A DNA stretch of 28,064 bases from Stephanodiscus triporus (GCA_036939755.1 JALLAZ010000047.1:1-28064), one strand, 5' to 3'; numbered from the stretch's first letter, positions 18,514 through 27,180 are shown. The notes: generated by a model from the letters alone, not told the origin. Numbers and translations are program-made.

Positions 18514-19136
18514 TCAAGCTGACTTCTTCTTTTCCTCTCTACACTTCGCCATTAATTCAGAGAAGTCGGCCCGTTTGTCGCTGGGGAAATTTTCGCTCGT
18601 GACGTCGCTTGATTTCCTGGAGCAGTTGTCAGAGCAGTCTCCTTTGATATGGAAATGGGCGCAGATTTTCTCCTTCGAATTCCAGTTGGGGCGATCGTGG
18701 GGGAGGATTGATGCGAAATTGTCCTTCCACGTTTCACCTTGGAGTAACTTGAACTCCTCAACCTGCGATGTGTTCTTCACTGTGTTGCCATTACCATCAC
18801 CGCTTTTGCGTTTGTTTCCACGTCCTTTTCCGGGTTCCTTACCACCGCCTGGTTCTTTGATGGCACCGGAGTCGTCGGATCCGCCGATGGACGGAGTGGA
18901 CGTGGGAGCCCCCTGTTGCATCTTGAACGTTGCGGGTAGGATCAGGTTGAAAGTGCCGTTTAGGACTTCATCGACCAGGTCATCGAAATTGAGGACGTTG
19001 TCGTTAACCTGGCTGCGGGATATATGCGCAAGCTCACACATTTTGAGCCAGCGTTGCACTCGTTTATCGATTGCAAAAAGAAGTTTTGCGACGAAAAGAT
19101 TGTCGAGTGCGATACGACGACGGGCAACCGACGCCG
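18514..19136 (-). pseudogene. Gag-like protein of the DIRS-like element, N-terminus missing
   Basis: The frame is open from about 19136 to the TGA at 18516-18514. The product has a helical N-terminal part (FAIDKRVQRWLKMCELAHIS), a Gly/Lys/Ser-rich linker, then a CAHFHIKGDCSDNC segment resembling a CCCH-type zinc finger whose last His is lost (KSSD in its place), and a Lys-rich end. No ATG exists in this frame near the upstream limit, so the 5' part is probably deleted. The stop codon is followed in the same frame by 44 open codons and the RT. Confidence 0.65.
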
Positions 19137-19412
19137 GTCAACCGCTGCGTCCGGCCAACTCCGACTTCACCCCCCGGGGGCATCGCCCCCTTCGGACCGA
19201 ACGCCCGACGCCCGACGTGCGCGGGCGGGCTGGGCGGGGCGCGGTGGTGGAGGACTGGCTTTTTTTGTGTGTGCGCAATTTTTCCCTCCGACAAACCGTC
19301 TGTCCGACTCACTCAGACCTTTTCTTATTTCCCGCCAATAATTTGGTGGCCCTCGTCGTCGGTCTTCGGTGGGGAGAGGCAGGACGACGCCAAAGAAAAA
19401 CGACTAGAACCA
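19137..19412 (+). promoter_or_regulatory. Promoter and 5' UTR of the UTP13 gene
   Basis: A GC-rich stretch (CCCCGGGGGCATCGCCCCC, a GC hairpin at about 19172-19190) is followed by pyrimidine-rich DNA and then the ATG at 19413. The downstream frame remains open upstream to 19071 without an ATG. The retroelement's truncated Gag end lies only about 280 nt away, so the insertion is at, or has replaced, part of the upstream promoter. Confidence 0.4.
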
Positions 19413-22400
19413 ATGAAAGTAATAACGAACCACGGAGACGGGGATGGCAGCATCGGCAGTGACGACGGCGAGGACCAAGACGATGCGTCGAACGCGAGTA
19501 ATTATGATGGCGCGCCGGACTCCTCGCCTCCCCCGCCCGGCCAATCGAAAACCTGGACTGCCCTCACGACCCACAGTCCGTGCTACACCGGCGGGACGGT
19601 CGCCTTCTCCCATTCGCCGTCCGCGACGACAATTGCCTCCGCTACCGCGCCAGCTGGCGACGATGGACGAACTTCGTCGTTGTCGTCGCGGCAGAATTTC
19701 ATTCTCGCTCAACGCGGAGGAGACGTATCCATAATCGAGGCATCCACCGGCCTGTTGTTGAGGACTGTGCGCAAGGGGAAGTTGTTCCAGTCGGACGATT
19801 ACAATAAGAACGATGGAGAAGAAGTAGAAGAAGACGACGACGAAGTTATTGATGCAGAGGCAATCACGGCGTTTGCGTTGTCTCCAAACAATGTTGATTT
19901 GATTGCAGTTACTCGATCCCATTTAGTTAGGAAGTATAGCCTTGCCGCTCCTGCCGTTGCCGCCGTCGAGGAGAAGGATCCGATGAAGAAGGTGGATGGC
20001 AAACAATCCCGAAATATTAAAGGCGGAAAGAAGGAAATGAGCGACGAACCTCTCGTTCAGAGTGTAACATCCATCACCGATCCTGCTAAGGTGACATTCT
20101 CCTTTGGCAAATCCGGACACACTCTCCCCGTGACCAAGGTCGCCTTTCATCCATCGGGAATATTCTTCGCGACTGGATCTGTTGACGGTCTCGTCAAGAT
20201 ATGGGACGTTAGGAACGGGTATGCTACGCACGCATTACACCCCACATCTTCGGATGGAGGCGGCAGCAGCAGCAGGGGACGATATGCCGTTACCTGTCTC
20301 GAATGGAGAGCCACGGCGACCTCACTCATACTGGCCATCGGACGGGAGGATGGATCGATCTCCATACACGATCTTTTGCTGAATGCTTATGATACTAAGA
20401 CGGCTTCGCTGCCTGTGGCGGTACTGAGAGATCATCTAAGCGCGGTGACTTCCGTCACGTGGACTTCCGAGGTTGGGGTAATCAATGCCAGTGGCGAGTC
20501 TCCCGCTTCCGCATCAAATGCCACTTGTAGACACGGTGGAGGGTTCTTTTTCTCATCGGGTAGAGATTCTGTGATCAACACGTGGATGATCTCGGAGGAA
20601 GAAGTGGCGGATATGGATGGACCGAAACGCAAAAAGAAGAAGACCAGTGGAGGTGATAACAACCAGCAGCGACAAGTCTCAATCACCAAAGTGTCCTATC
20701 GTAGGATCAGGACTTTGCCCATTTACGAGCAGGTTGAAAGTATGATACTGCTTTCCCGTAATTTCCGTCCTGCATCAGAATTAAAAAGACAGAACACGAT
20801 ACTTGATAAAAAAGATGTCGTCTTGGCCACTTGTGGCACGAAGGGAATTGTTCGTCTATGGAAAGCAACTCGAGGAGATGGGGCTGGAGGGGTTCAAAGT
20901 TCCATATCAGACTTGTCTCTTCTAGCTGTACAAAGTGACGAAGAAGCATTTGGCGAAGGGAATGGTGGGTACACTTCGCTCCACCTAACTAGCTTGTCCA
21001 CGACACACTTGGTTCCGATGCTTGTGGCAGTTGACGCCGAGCACAATATGGCCTTCTTGCGAGTGCAGTGGGCTGACGATAAAAATGCACTCGAATTTGC
21101 TACGGACCGTGCAATAGTAGGACATAATGGTGAAATTCTTGATCTTTCCGTTATTCCGCAGCTAGGTGATGCAGAGAACAACGACAAACACAGGGTTGCC
21201 GTTGCAACGAACAGCTCCCAGGTTCGCATCTTTGGTCTTGAGAAAGCGAACGAGGATGAAATCGGGAAAGGGAATATGCATCATTCAGCGCTCTCTCCCA
21301 GGGGCTTGCTTGATGGCCACGCAGCCATCGTGTTATCCATCGACTCTAGTCCTTGTGGTCGCTATCTCGTAACAGCCAGCAAGGATAAAACCATGAGACT
21401 TTGGCATATTTCATCAAAAACATGTTTAGCCGTCGCCACTGGACATACTGAAGCTATAGGTTCAGTAGCACTATCAAACAAGGTTGGCTGCTACGATGTT
21501 GGCGGCAAGGCTGCCAAGAATGGGGCAGGAGCATTTGCTGTCACCGCGAGCAAGGATCGAACTTTAAAGGTGAGTTCCCCCGTCATCGTGCTATTTCGAT
21601 CGTCGCTCGGGACACCGCGATCGTTTTTTTCGACGATATTATTTATCTTACGCCTCCCCACGTCTAAAGGTCTGGCCATTACCAGGCTCCGCCGTGCTCA
21701 CTCGTTGGGCGGATGGAGGGGGTGGGGAACATCCACTAAATGCGAGATTAAGCGCCCGTGCGCATGAAAAAGTAAGTGCTGCCTTGTAGGGGTACGAAAC
21801 GTACGGGAATAACTGAACGCTTAAGTTGTCAGAAACAACTAACTTTTTCTTCACTGCTAATAGGATATCAACATCGTCTCTGTGGCGCCAAATGACTCAC
21901 TAATCGCTACTGGCTCACAAGATAAGCAAGTCAAACTCTGGAGATCTACTGATCTTGCCTTGCATGGGACTCTGAAGGGGCACAAGAGAGGGGTGTGGGA
22001 TTGCCAATTTGCGCCTCACGACAGAGTTGTCGCAACGGCAAGTGGTGACCGCACCCTAAAGTTATGGTCTACTACCGACTGCAACTGTATCCGCACTTTT
22101 CAGGGTCACATGGCTGGAGTTCTCAGAGTTCGTTTCCTAGAAAGTGGATTACAGGTAGGGCCGTTGACATGTTCAGCTTCCTTTATGCGTCTCTATTGAA
22201 TTCATCATTTCTTTGTATCCTCCATGACTTTTTCTGTCCGCCAGATGTTCTCCTCGGGATCAGATGGCTTGATAAAGCTATGGACCATTCGGACAAATGA
22301 ATGTGAGAGCACGATGGATGGCCATGCGGATAAAGTGTGGGCGCTAGATCTGTCTCCTTGCGGTACTGCTCTATTCACTGGAGGGGCTGATTCAAAAATT

Positions 22401-23195
22401 GCAGTGTGGCGGGATACGACTAAGGAAAGAGATGATGCAGTGAAAGCGGTAGAGGAACAGAACATCATGATGGAGCAACAACTGTCAAATCATTTACGTC
22501 GCAAGAGCTATGAACAAGCTCTGGACATTGCATTAGCGTTGGATAAGCCCAATCAAGTTTTGAGGGTGAGGATGATGCGTTTTTGCTTATGCACATCGTA
22601 ATGCTGCCATGTCTCATCATTGCTTCATTGTTCATAGGTTCTTATTGAAATTGTAGAAAAAGATACGAAGAGCGGACGAGGCATCGAGACACTTCAAAAG
22701 CATGTGATCAAATGGTCTCCTGACCGTCTTAAGCAAATGCTAAAATACTGCAGGGAATGGAATACTAGAGCACGGAACTCCCACGTGGCTATGCTAGTCG
22801 TTAGGGCAGTTGTTACTACAATACCTGCAGCGAAGCTAGCGACGTCGTATGAGGGTATTCCAGAAATTTTGGCAGGAATATCGCCTTATGCAGAAAGGCA
22901 TTTTGATCGTCTTGATAGAATGGTGGGCGACTCTTACCTTCTTGACTTTACTCTGGCATCAATGGGCAGTCTACATGGTAGCAATAACGAAGACTACAAT
23001 ATATGGGCTGAACGAAGGAGTAAGTATGTATTGCCACCAAAGGAAGCCGAGGGCAAGATTCAAATCGGAGGCTCTCTAATTGTCGGGGGCAAAAAAAGCA
23101 GAGGCAGCCAAAGTGATAGCTCAGACAATGATGTCGTCACAATCGGTGATTCTGACACCGATTCTGACACCGAGACTAACATCGAAGAAAACTAA
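19413..23195 (+). CDS. UTP13: UTP13/TBL3 WD40 protein of the small-subunit processome
   Basis: Five exons: 19413-21569, 21670-21771, 21864-22154, 22245-22565 and 22638-23195, all phase 0, giving 1142 residues. The first part is an acidic, Ser-rich N-terminus and a first WD40 propeller (for example GIFFATGSVDGLVKIWDV and FFFSSGRDSVINTW). The second propeller includes LVTASKDKTMRLWHI, SLIATGSQDKQVKLW, VVATASGDRTLKLW, QMFSSGSDGLIKLW and ALFTGGADSKIAVW. The last ~190 residues match the Utp13 C-terminal domain (ALDIALALDKPNQVLRVLIEI...LLDF). The protein is part of the UTP-B complex that binds nascent pre-18S rRNA in the nucleolus. It is longer than yeast Utp13 and human TBL3 (about 800 residues) because of low-complexity insertions between blades. 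The tail is Ser/Asp-rich. Confidence 0.93.
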
Positions 23196-23535
23196 ATTAA
23201 GATGTTGTCGTCCTTGTCGTCGCGATTGGCGAATTACGCGGTCTCTTGATCAGGTATCATGTGCTGAGGTACACAGACTTTGTGCTAAGCTCAATGCACT
23301 ATCATACTTGTAAAATAAACGCTTGACCACTCTCTTGCATGGAACTGATAAGTCTCGTTTTCTGTAAATTATAGTACCTCGTCAAGTGGACCGGAAGAGA
23401 CGATTCAATGCAATTGATTTGAATGGTTTGATTGGTCTGGGTGGTTTTACTGGGGCACTTGAGTTAAACATTTTAACAAAGGTATTGGGAATATATATCT
23501 CCAACAAAATCGTGTGTTTCTCCCTGCCTTACCAT
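23196..23535. other. Spacer between convergent UTP13 and membrane-protein genes
   Basis: This is 340 nt with no gene seen; it should hold the two 3' UTRs. AATAAA-like sequence occurs at about 23313 (TAAAATAAAC), a plausible poly(A) signal for UTP13. Confidence 0.4.
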
Positions 23536-24171
23536 TCATCCAACATAAAATGCAGCCAGGAGCAAAACTAATTCACAGAAGAATGCGTTAGCAATAGCGA
23601 AAACTGCCCAGCGTCCGCCTGGTCCTAGTTTGCAATGCGAATAAGATGGATTGCATATTGGCGATTGATCATATGTGCTGTTGACATTGTTGTGTATTAA
23701 TCCATGCAAGAAAATGATGTGAATGATTGCAGCGTTCATAAAGAAAAATGATGCCAATGTTGATGTAATTTTTATTCCCCCAATTCGATATTGTTCTCCT
23801 TCGATCTGATTCAATGCCTCGAGATGCATCGATAGCTTCAACAGGAAAATGACAACCACGAGAAACGCAGCAAAGTAAAACGAAGAGGCCAAGATAGAGT
23901 AGACTTGAAGCGTTTTACTTGATGGAAGAATGTTTTTCACCTCAGGTTGTGTCACTCGATACTCAACGCATACGATGGCACTGCCTTTGGGATCATCTGA
24001 CACATTTTTTTGATAACCCCAAATTCCAACCGCTTTAACTGTCAGATGGACACCTCCCGCAGGATAATGAACGGCGACTAAATCACATGAGAATGTCGAC
24101 CACCAAGATGCGAAAAGACCCATCCATGATGACAACATGAGTGCTGCGACGGGGACGGCCCAAACGTTCAT
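23536..24171 (-). CDS. Four-helix integral membrane protein, function unknown
   Basis: A single exon of 211 residues. Hydrophobic segments lie at about 5-24, 91-112, 137-157 and 188-210. The first loop (25-90) has two Cys (29 and 68) and an N-glycosylation site (NVS). The third loop (158-187) has NST and CNPSYSHC. Four membrane helices with Cys- and glycosylation-bearing loops between helices 1-2 and 3-4 give a tetraspan-like topology with both loops outside. I do not recognise the family; a group restricted to diatoms or stramenopiles is likely but unproven. The gene is convergent with UTP13 and divergent from the DsbA-like gene. Confidence 0.65.
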   Translation of the reverse strand: MNVWAVPVAALMLSSWMGLFASWWSTFSCDLVAVHYPAGGVHLTVKAVGIWGYQKNVSDDPKGSAIVCVEYRVTQPEVKNILPSSKTLQVYSILASSFYFAAFLVVVIFLLKLSMHLEALNQIEGEQYRIGGIKITSTLASFFFMNAAIIHIIFLHGLIHNNVNSTYDQSPICNPSYSHCKLGPGGRWAVFAIANAFFCELVLLLAAFYVG

Positions 24172-24208
24172 TTCTCGATATTAATTGTGTAACAATCAAT
24201 TCGTCGCC

Positions 24209-24345
24209 ATCATCATCGTCGTCGCATAGGAGGCCTCAGCGCTGCCCATCGCTTCTAATGATGGGCATCTCAACATGGAAGAGGGCATCGCAGTGTGATC
24301 TGGATGGTCGGTGTGTGTGTGTTGTTTCGAAGGATGGTACCACAT
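24209..24345. repeat. Dispersed repeat, copy A
   Basis: This shares with 25735-25866 the ordered blocks CATCATC, CATAGGAG, TCAGCGCTG, CTTCTAATG, CTCAACATGGAAGAGGGCA, a GTGTG-rich stretch and GGATGGTACCA. The two copies are direct repeats that flank the DsbA-like selenoprotein candidate. Copy A lies in the promoter interval between 24171 and 24538. Confidence 0.7.
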
Positions 24346-24537
24346 TGTGTATGGTATGACGTACGATAGGACTTATTGTAGTGCATCGTTTTCTCATGAT
24401 CTTCTTCTTTCCGTGGAATACACAGTCGGTCGTCGACCATGACCAACAAAGCAGCCATAATCATCAGCAGCCGTCTCTTCTTCGTTTCGCCGCTCACCTA
24501 TCGTTCGCTTTATCCTCAGGTGAATTCATTTACCATT

Positions 24538-25513
24538 ATGTCAGCTTCTTCATCGTCCGCTGCCGGTGATGCGCCGGGCCGCTGCGTTTCAATTGACATC
24601 ATCTCCGACACGTGAGTGTTGACATCATACTTGACAACTTGAGTTCCATGCATCTAATGTGTTTGGCGCTAATATCACTGGTGCACACGGACCAATGAAA
24701 TCTCAGAATCTGACCCTGGTGTTATATCGGCAAGAAACGCCTCGAGGCCGCCCTCGATTTTGCCGAAACACGTTTTCCCCACTTGACGTTCGACGTTCGT
24801 TGGCGTCCCTTCGAACTCAACCCCGATTTACCCAAGGGCAAGGGTCACAACAAGATGGAATACTACAATTCGAAATTTAGCCCTGCCATGGTACAGACCA
24901 TGATCCCACGAATGAAGGCCGTGGCACAAGAGTATGGCATTCAAATGGACTACGGTGGACACGTCGGGAATACTTTGGACAGTCACGTAAGAAGCGCGTC
25001 GTCATCATCTTTATTCACTTTCTCATTGTTCAACGATAGTATTTGTGCCTTATGTCTCACTTTGTCTCCTCTACTGTCATTTCAGCGCTTGATATGGAAG
25101 GCACGTGAGGTGAGAATAAACGAAAAGACTCCTATGTACTTACCACAGTTCTTGTTTATTCAAACGTTATCATCATTTGAACTCTACCCAAACATGCTCA
25201 TACTTCTTAGGTGGGGGGATCCCAGTTGCAGGATAAAGTTGTCCAACAATTGTTTAAGGCATACTTTGAAGAGAATAAATCTCTTGGAGAGCTATCTGTG
25301 TTGGAGGAATGCGCCACAAAGGCAGGGTACGAACACTCACATGATTTCTTGTCAAATGTGCAATTGGGTACCACCGAGGTACGCCAAGAGATGCAACAGT
25401 ACGGTCGTACATTCCAATGCACTGGAGTGCCCATGTTCATAGTGGACGGAAGGGTAAAGTTGAGCGGAGCACAGGAATCGGATGCGTTTCTAAGAGTATT
25501 TGAGAGTTTGTAG
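24538..25513 (+). CDS. DsbA/FrnE-like thioredoxin-fold protein, candidate selenoprotein (UPWC)
   Basis: Four exons: 24538-24611, 24707-24986, 25086-25109 (24 nt) and 25211-25513, giving 226 residues. The strand before the active site is CVSIDIISDT. The splice 24611/24707 restores Thr (AC+A), then ATC, TGA, CCC TGG TGT, giving I-U-P-W-C-Y-I-G-K-K at residues 26-35. In relatives of this DsbA family the motif is CPWCYIGK, so TGA at 24711-24713 stands exactly at the first catalytic Cys. Downstream, the helical insertion (FELNPDLP...NTLDSHRLIWKARE) and the cis-Pro segment CTGVPMFIVDG are intact with no other stop. A selenol at this place would act in thiol-disulfide exchange or isomerisation. A SECIS-like hairpin follows at 25561-25637. 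An ATG at 24439 is in frame and would add 33 residues resembling a targeting presequence. Alternative: a decayed or wrongly sequenced TGC/TGT. Confidence 0.85.
24711..24713 (+). other. In-frame TGA, proposed selenocysteine codon
   Basis: This TGA lies in phase with both neighbouring parts of the DsbA-like protein, two codons after the splice junction and directly before Pro-Trp-Cys. No alternative AG acceptor nearby removes it while keeping Trp-Cys. The position is that of the nucleophilic Cys of the CxxC motif, the classic place for Cys-to-Sec replacement. Confidence 0.8.
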
Positions 25514-25560
25514 GTCTGAAAAATACCATTTGGAGACCACGACAAGGCTTGCTGAAAAAC

Positions 25561-25637
25561 GACAAGAACGAATGACGAGTCCTTCAAAGTAATTCCAGCA
25601 TCAATTATCTGTAGGCTCTGACAGAATCTCGTGTCTT
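25561..25637 (+). promoter_or_regulatory. Candidate form-II SECIS element in the 3' UTR
   Basis: The core is ATGA at 25572-25575 opposite TGAC at 25619-25622. Helix II pairs GAGTCCTTC (25577-25585) with GTAGGCTC (25611-25618), with one bulged T and one T-T mismatch. The unpaired AAA is at 25586-25588. A further small stem, TAATT (25590-25594) with AATTA (25603-25607), is capped by CCAGCATC, which makes it form II. A lower helix pairs AAGAACGA (25564-25571) with TCGTGTCTT (25629-25637) with one bulged G. It begins 48 nt after the stop codon. Folding was done by eye. Confidence 0.72.
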
Positions 25638-25734
25638 CAAACTCAGTGAACCATTTTACTGTAATCAAAATGGGTAGGGTTAACACTTCGTTACTCCTAA
25701 TATAAGTAGTTGTCATGCACTCTTTTTGTCGGCA

Positions 25735-25866
25735 TTATCATCATCATTCCATAGGAGAGGTACATCGGTCTCAGCGCTGTCCCCTGCTCCTAACTTCTAA
25801 TGGGGAACTCAACATGGAAGAGGGCAAATAGCAAAGTGGTGGGGTGTGGAGTGTGGGATGGTACCA
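25735..25866. repeat. Dispersed repeat, copy B
   Basis: This is the second, diverged direct copy of the repeat at 24209-24345. It shares CATAGGAG, TCAGCGCTG, CTTCTAATG, CTCAACATGGAAGAGGGCA and GGATGGTACCA in the same order, with small insertions. It lies about 110 nt after the proposed SECIS. Confidence 0.7.
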
Positions 25867-25952
25867 GACTTAACCATAAGATGGGGTGACCAAAGAGAGA
25901 GAGAGAGGGACCGGGCCTCGGCCTTAAGCGGCTGCCCCTAGCCGAACCAATG

Positions 25953-26470
25953 CAACACCCAACCAAAAACAGTACCAGCGATGGAGCGGATATTTGGGAA
26001 GGGATTTGGCCGCAGCGAAACATGGGGGGGGACGACTACCCGTCGATATCGACGGCTATTCGAGAGACAAAAAATAAAATGGAAAAATAAGCTCCGTGGC
26101 AGTACACGGCCACCAAAAGACAAAGAGACACACAACAACCAACCAAAAGACAGTGTCGGTGATGGGGGGAAGTGTTATAATGAGATGGGACCGCGGCGGA
26201 ACTTATGGGGTGACGATTTCACGGCGTTTGGGGTGGCGAATGATGCGACAAAAAATTAAGAAAATAAATCAGAGTGTTGTCTTAGACAGCCACCGGACGA
26301 CAATTTTACACAACAACTGACCAAAAACATGCATTCCCGACGGAGGGGGGACCATAAAGGATGCGCAACCTGACGGGTACGTGAGGGGAGCGCGATCGCA
26401 TCGATTTTGGGGCGATCAAGTTGGGTGGAGGTTACAGAATCAAATAAAATAGATGAGTGTACTAATTAAT
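25953..26470. repeat. Three degenerate ~179-bp tandem repeats
   Basis: Units begin at 25953, 26133 and 26311, each with CAAC followed by an ACCAAAA block (CAACACCCAACCAAAAACAG, CAACAACCAACCAAAAGACAG, CAACAACTGACCAAAAACATG). Next comes a G-rich segment containing GGGGGGA or similar, and in units 1 and 2 a GACAAAAAAT-AA block and a GCCACC...GACAA end. Spacing is 180 and 178 nt; the third unit fades at about 26470. A short GA run (AGAGAGAGAG) precedes the array near 25893. No convincing reading frame runs through it. Confidence 0.7.
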
Positions 26471-26990
26471 TTTTTTATTAGCCGATTTATTTAATTCAAT
26501 AATATCCTTCGACAGCGCGCTTGACCAGTCCATCGCGAAGAGGTTGTAGCGAGGAGGCGGCTAAATATAACATAGCCATCATGCCATGGGATCCGGGCGA
26601 ATGGCTTCACCATGGGTGATGTTCTTTTCGCAATTTCTTTTGTTCCGAAAAGTAGATAAATAAGTACAATAGATTCCATACTAAGCAACTCCGATTTCTG
26701 TTTTCCACCACCTGTAAACAGGGGTGCGTACCCCAAGCCAAGCGGGGATTTTTGGGGTACGAGTTGTGGTACGATAGTCCAAATCGTACCCACTGTAAAC
26801 AGGCGCTAATGTTAACGTGTGATCCTCAAGGAATCTGACAAAGTCACCAAACTGGGGTTGTGGGAAATAGGTAGTATGGGCGATACTCACTTGGGCGTAG
26901 ATTACTGTGTGTGAGTTTACGTGAATGGATCTTTTTTTCAATGGGCGGAATTATTTGCATAGCAGCTTGGTACAGAACTTGACAAGTTTA
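26471..26990. other. AT-rich non-coding stretch with CTGTAAACAGG direct repeats
   Basis: Open frames on the minus strand (up to 100 codons) show no recognisable protein and start or end inside repeats. CTGTAAACAGG occurs at 26712-26722 and again at 26793-26803. Between them, GGGTACGA (26755-26762) and TCGTACCC (26784-26791) form an inverted pair. The arrangement resembles the edge of a small non-autonomous element but cannot be classified. Confidence 0.4.
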
Positions 26991-26991
26991 G

Positions 26992-27180
26992 CTACAAGTT
27001 CCCTACAACTTTCGTACAAGTTCCCTACAAGTTCCCTACAACTTTCGTACAAGTTTGGTGTAGATGAGTTGTAGAAAAACCGACAGTGTAGATGCGTTGT
27101 AGGTGCTCACAAAGGAATACGTTGCTTTTGTACCAAGTGTAGATGCATTGTATGAAATTGTACGATGTAGATGCATTGTA
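26992..27180. repeat. Compound TACAAG / TGTAGATG repeat cluster
   Basis: A 31-nt direct repeat (CTACAAGTTCCCTACAACTT followed by TCGTACAAGTT) stands at 26992-27022 and 27025-27055. It is followed by four copies of the 15-mer TGTAGATG(A/C)(A/G)TTGTA at 27059, 27087, 27138 and 27166. The left half is rich in TACAAG and the right half in the complementary TTGTA, so the strand could fold back on itself. Confidence 0.75.

Larger units (their letters stand above)
15000..19136 (-). mobile_element. Degenerate DIRS-order (tyrosine-recombinase) retrotransposon
   Basis: On the minus strand the parts occur in the order Gag-like protein, reverse transcriptase, RNase H and tyrosine recombinase. This is the order of DIRS/Ngaro/PAT-type elements, which integrate by a tyrosine recombinase rather than a DDE integrase. 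No DDE integrase, aspartic protease or LTR pair was seen. The coding parts are broken by at least three frameshifts and one nonsense codon, and a catalytic arginine of the recombinase is replaced by Trp, so this copy is dead. Outer limits are approximate because the split or inverted terminal repeats were not found. The 5' side ends close to the promoter of the UTP13 gene. Confidence 0.82.

Noticed and set aside
15000..19136. Copia- or Gypsy-type LTR retrotransposon
   Set aside because: There is no aspartic protease, DDE integrase or LTR pair, and a tyrosine recombinase follows the RNase H.
19071..19412. Upstream extension of UTP13
   Set aside because: The frame is open but has no ATG and overlaps the Gag remnant and GC-rich promoter DNA.
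17984..19462. A 492-codon plus-strand open frame across the retroelement
   Set aside because: It is the opposite strand of the Gag/RT frames, which carry recognisable motifs (YIDD, zinc-finger-like Cys); the plus-strand product has none.
24612..24706. Reading the TGA at 24711 as an ordinary stop and starting the DsbA-like protein downstream
   Set aside because: That would remove the first beta strand and the CPWC motif. The upstream exon fits the family, the splice is in phase, and a SECIS-like hairpin is present.
26491..26941. Two minus-strand frames of 86 and 100 codons
   Set aside because: They overlap each other and repeat structures, lack recognisable domains and have no clear splice or start context.
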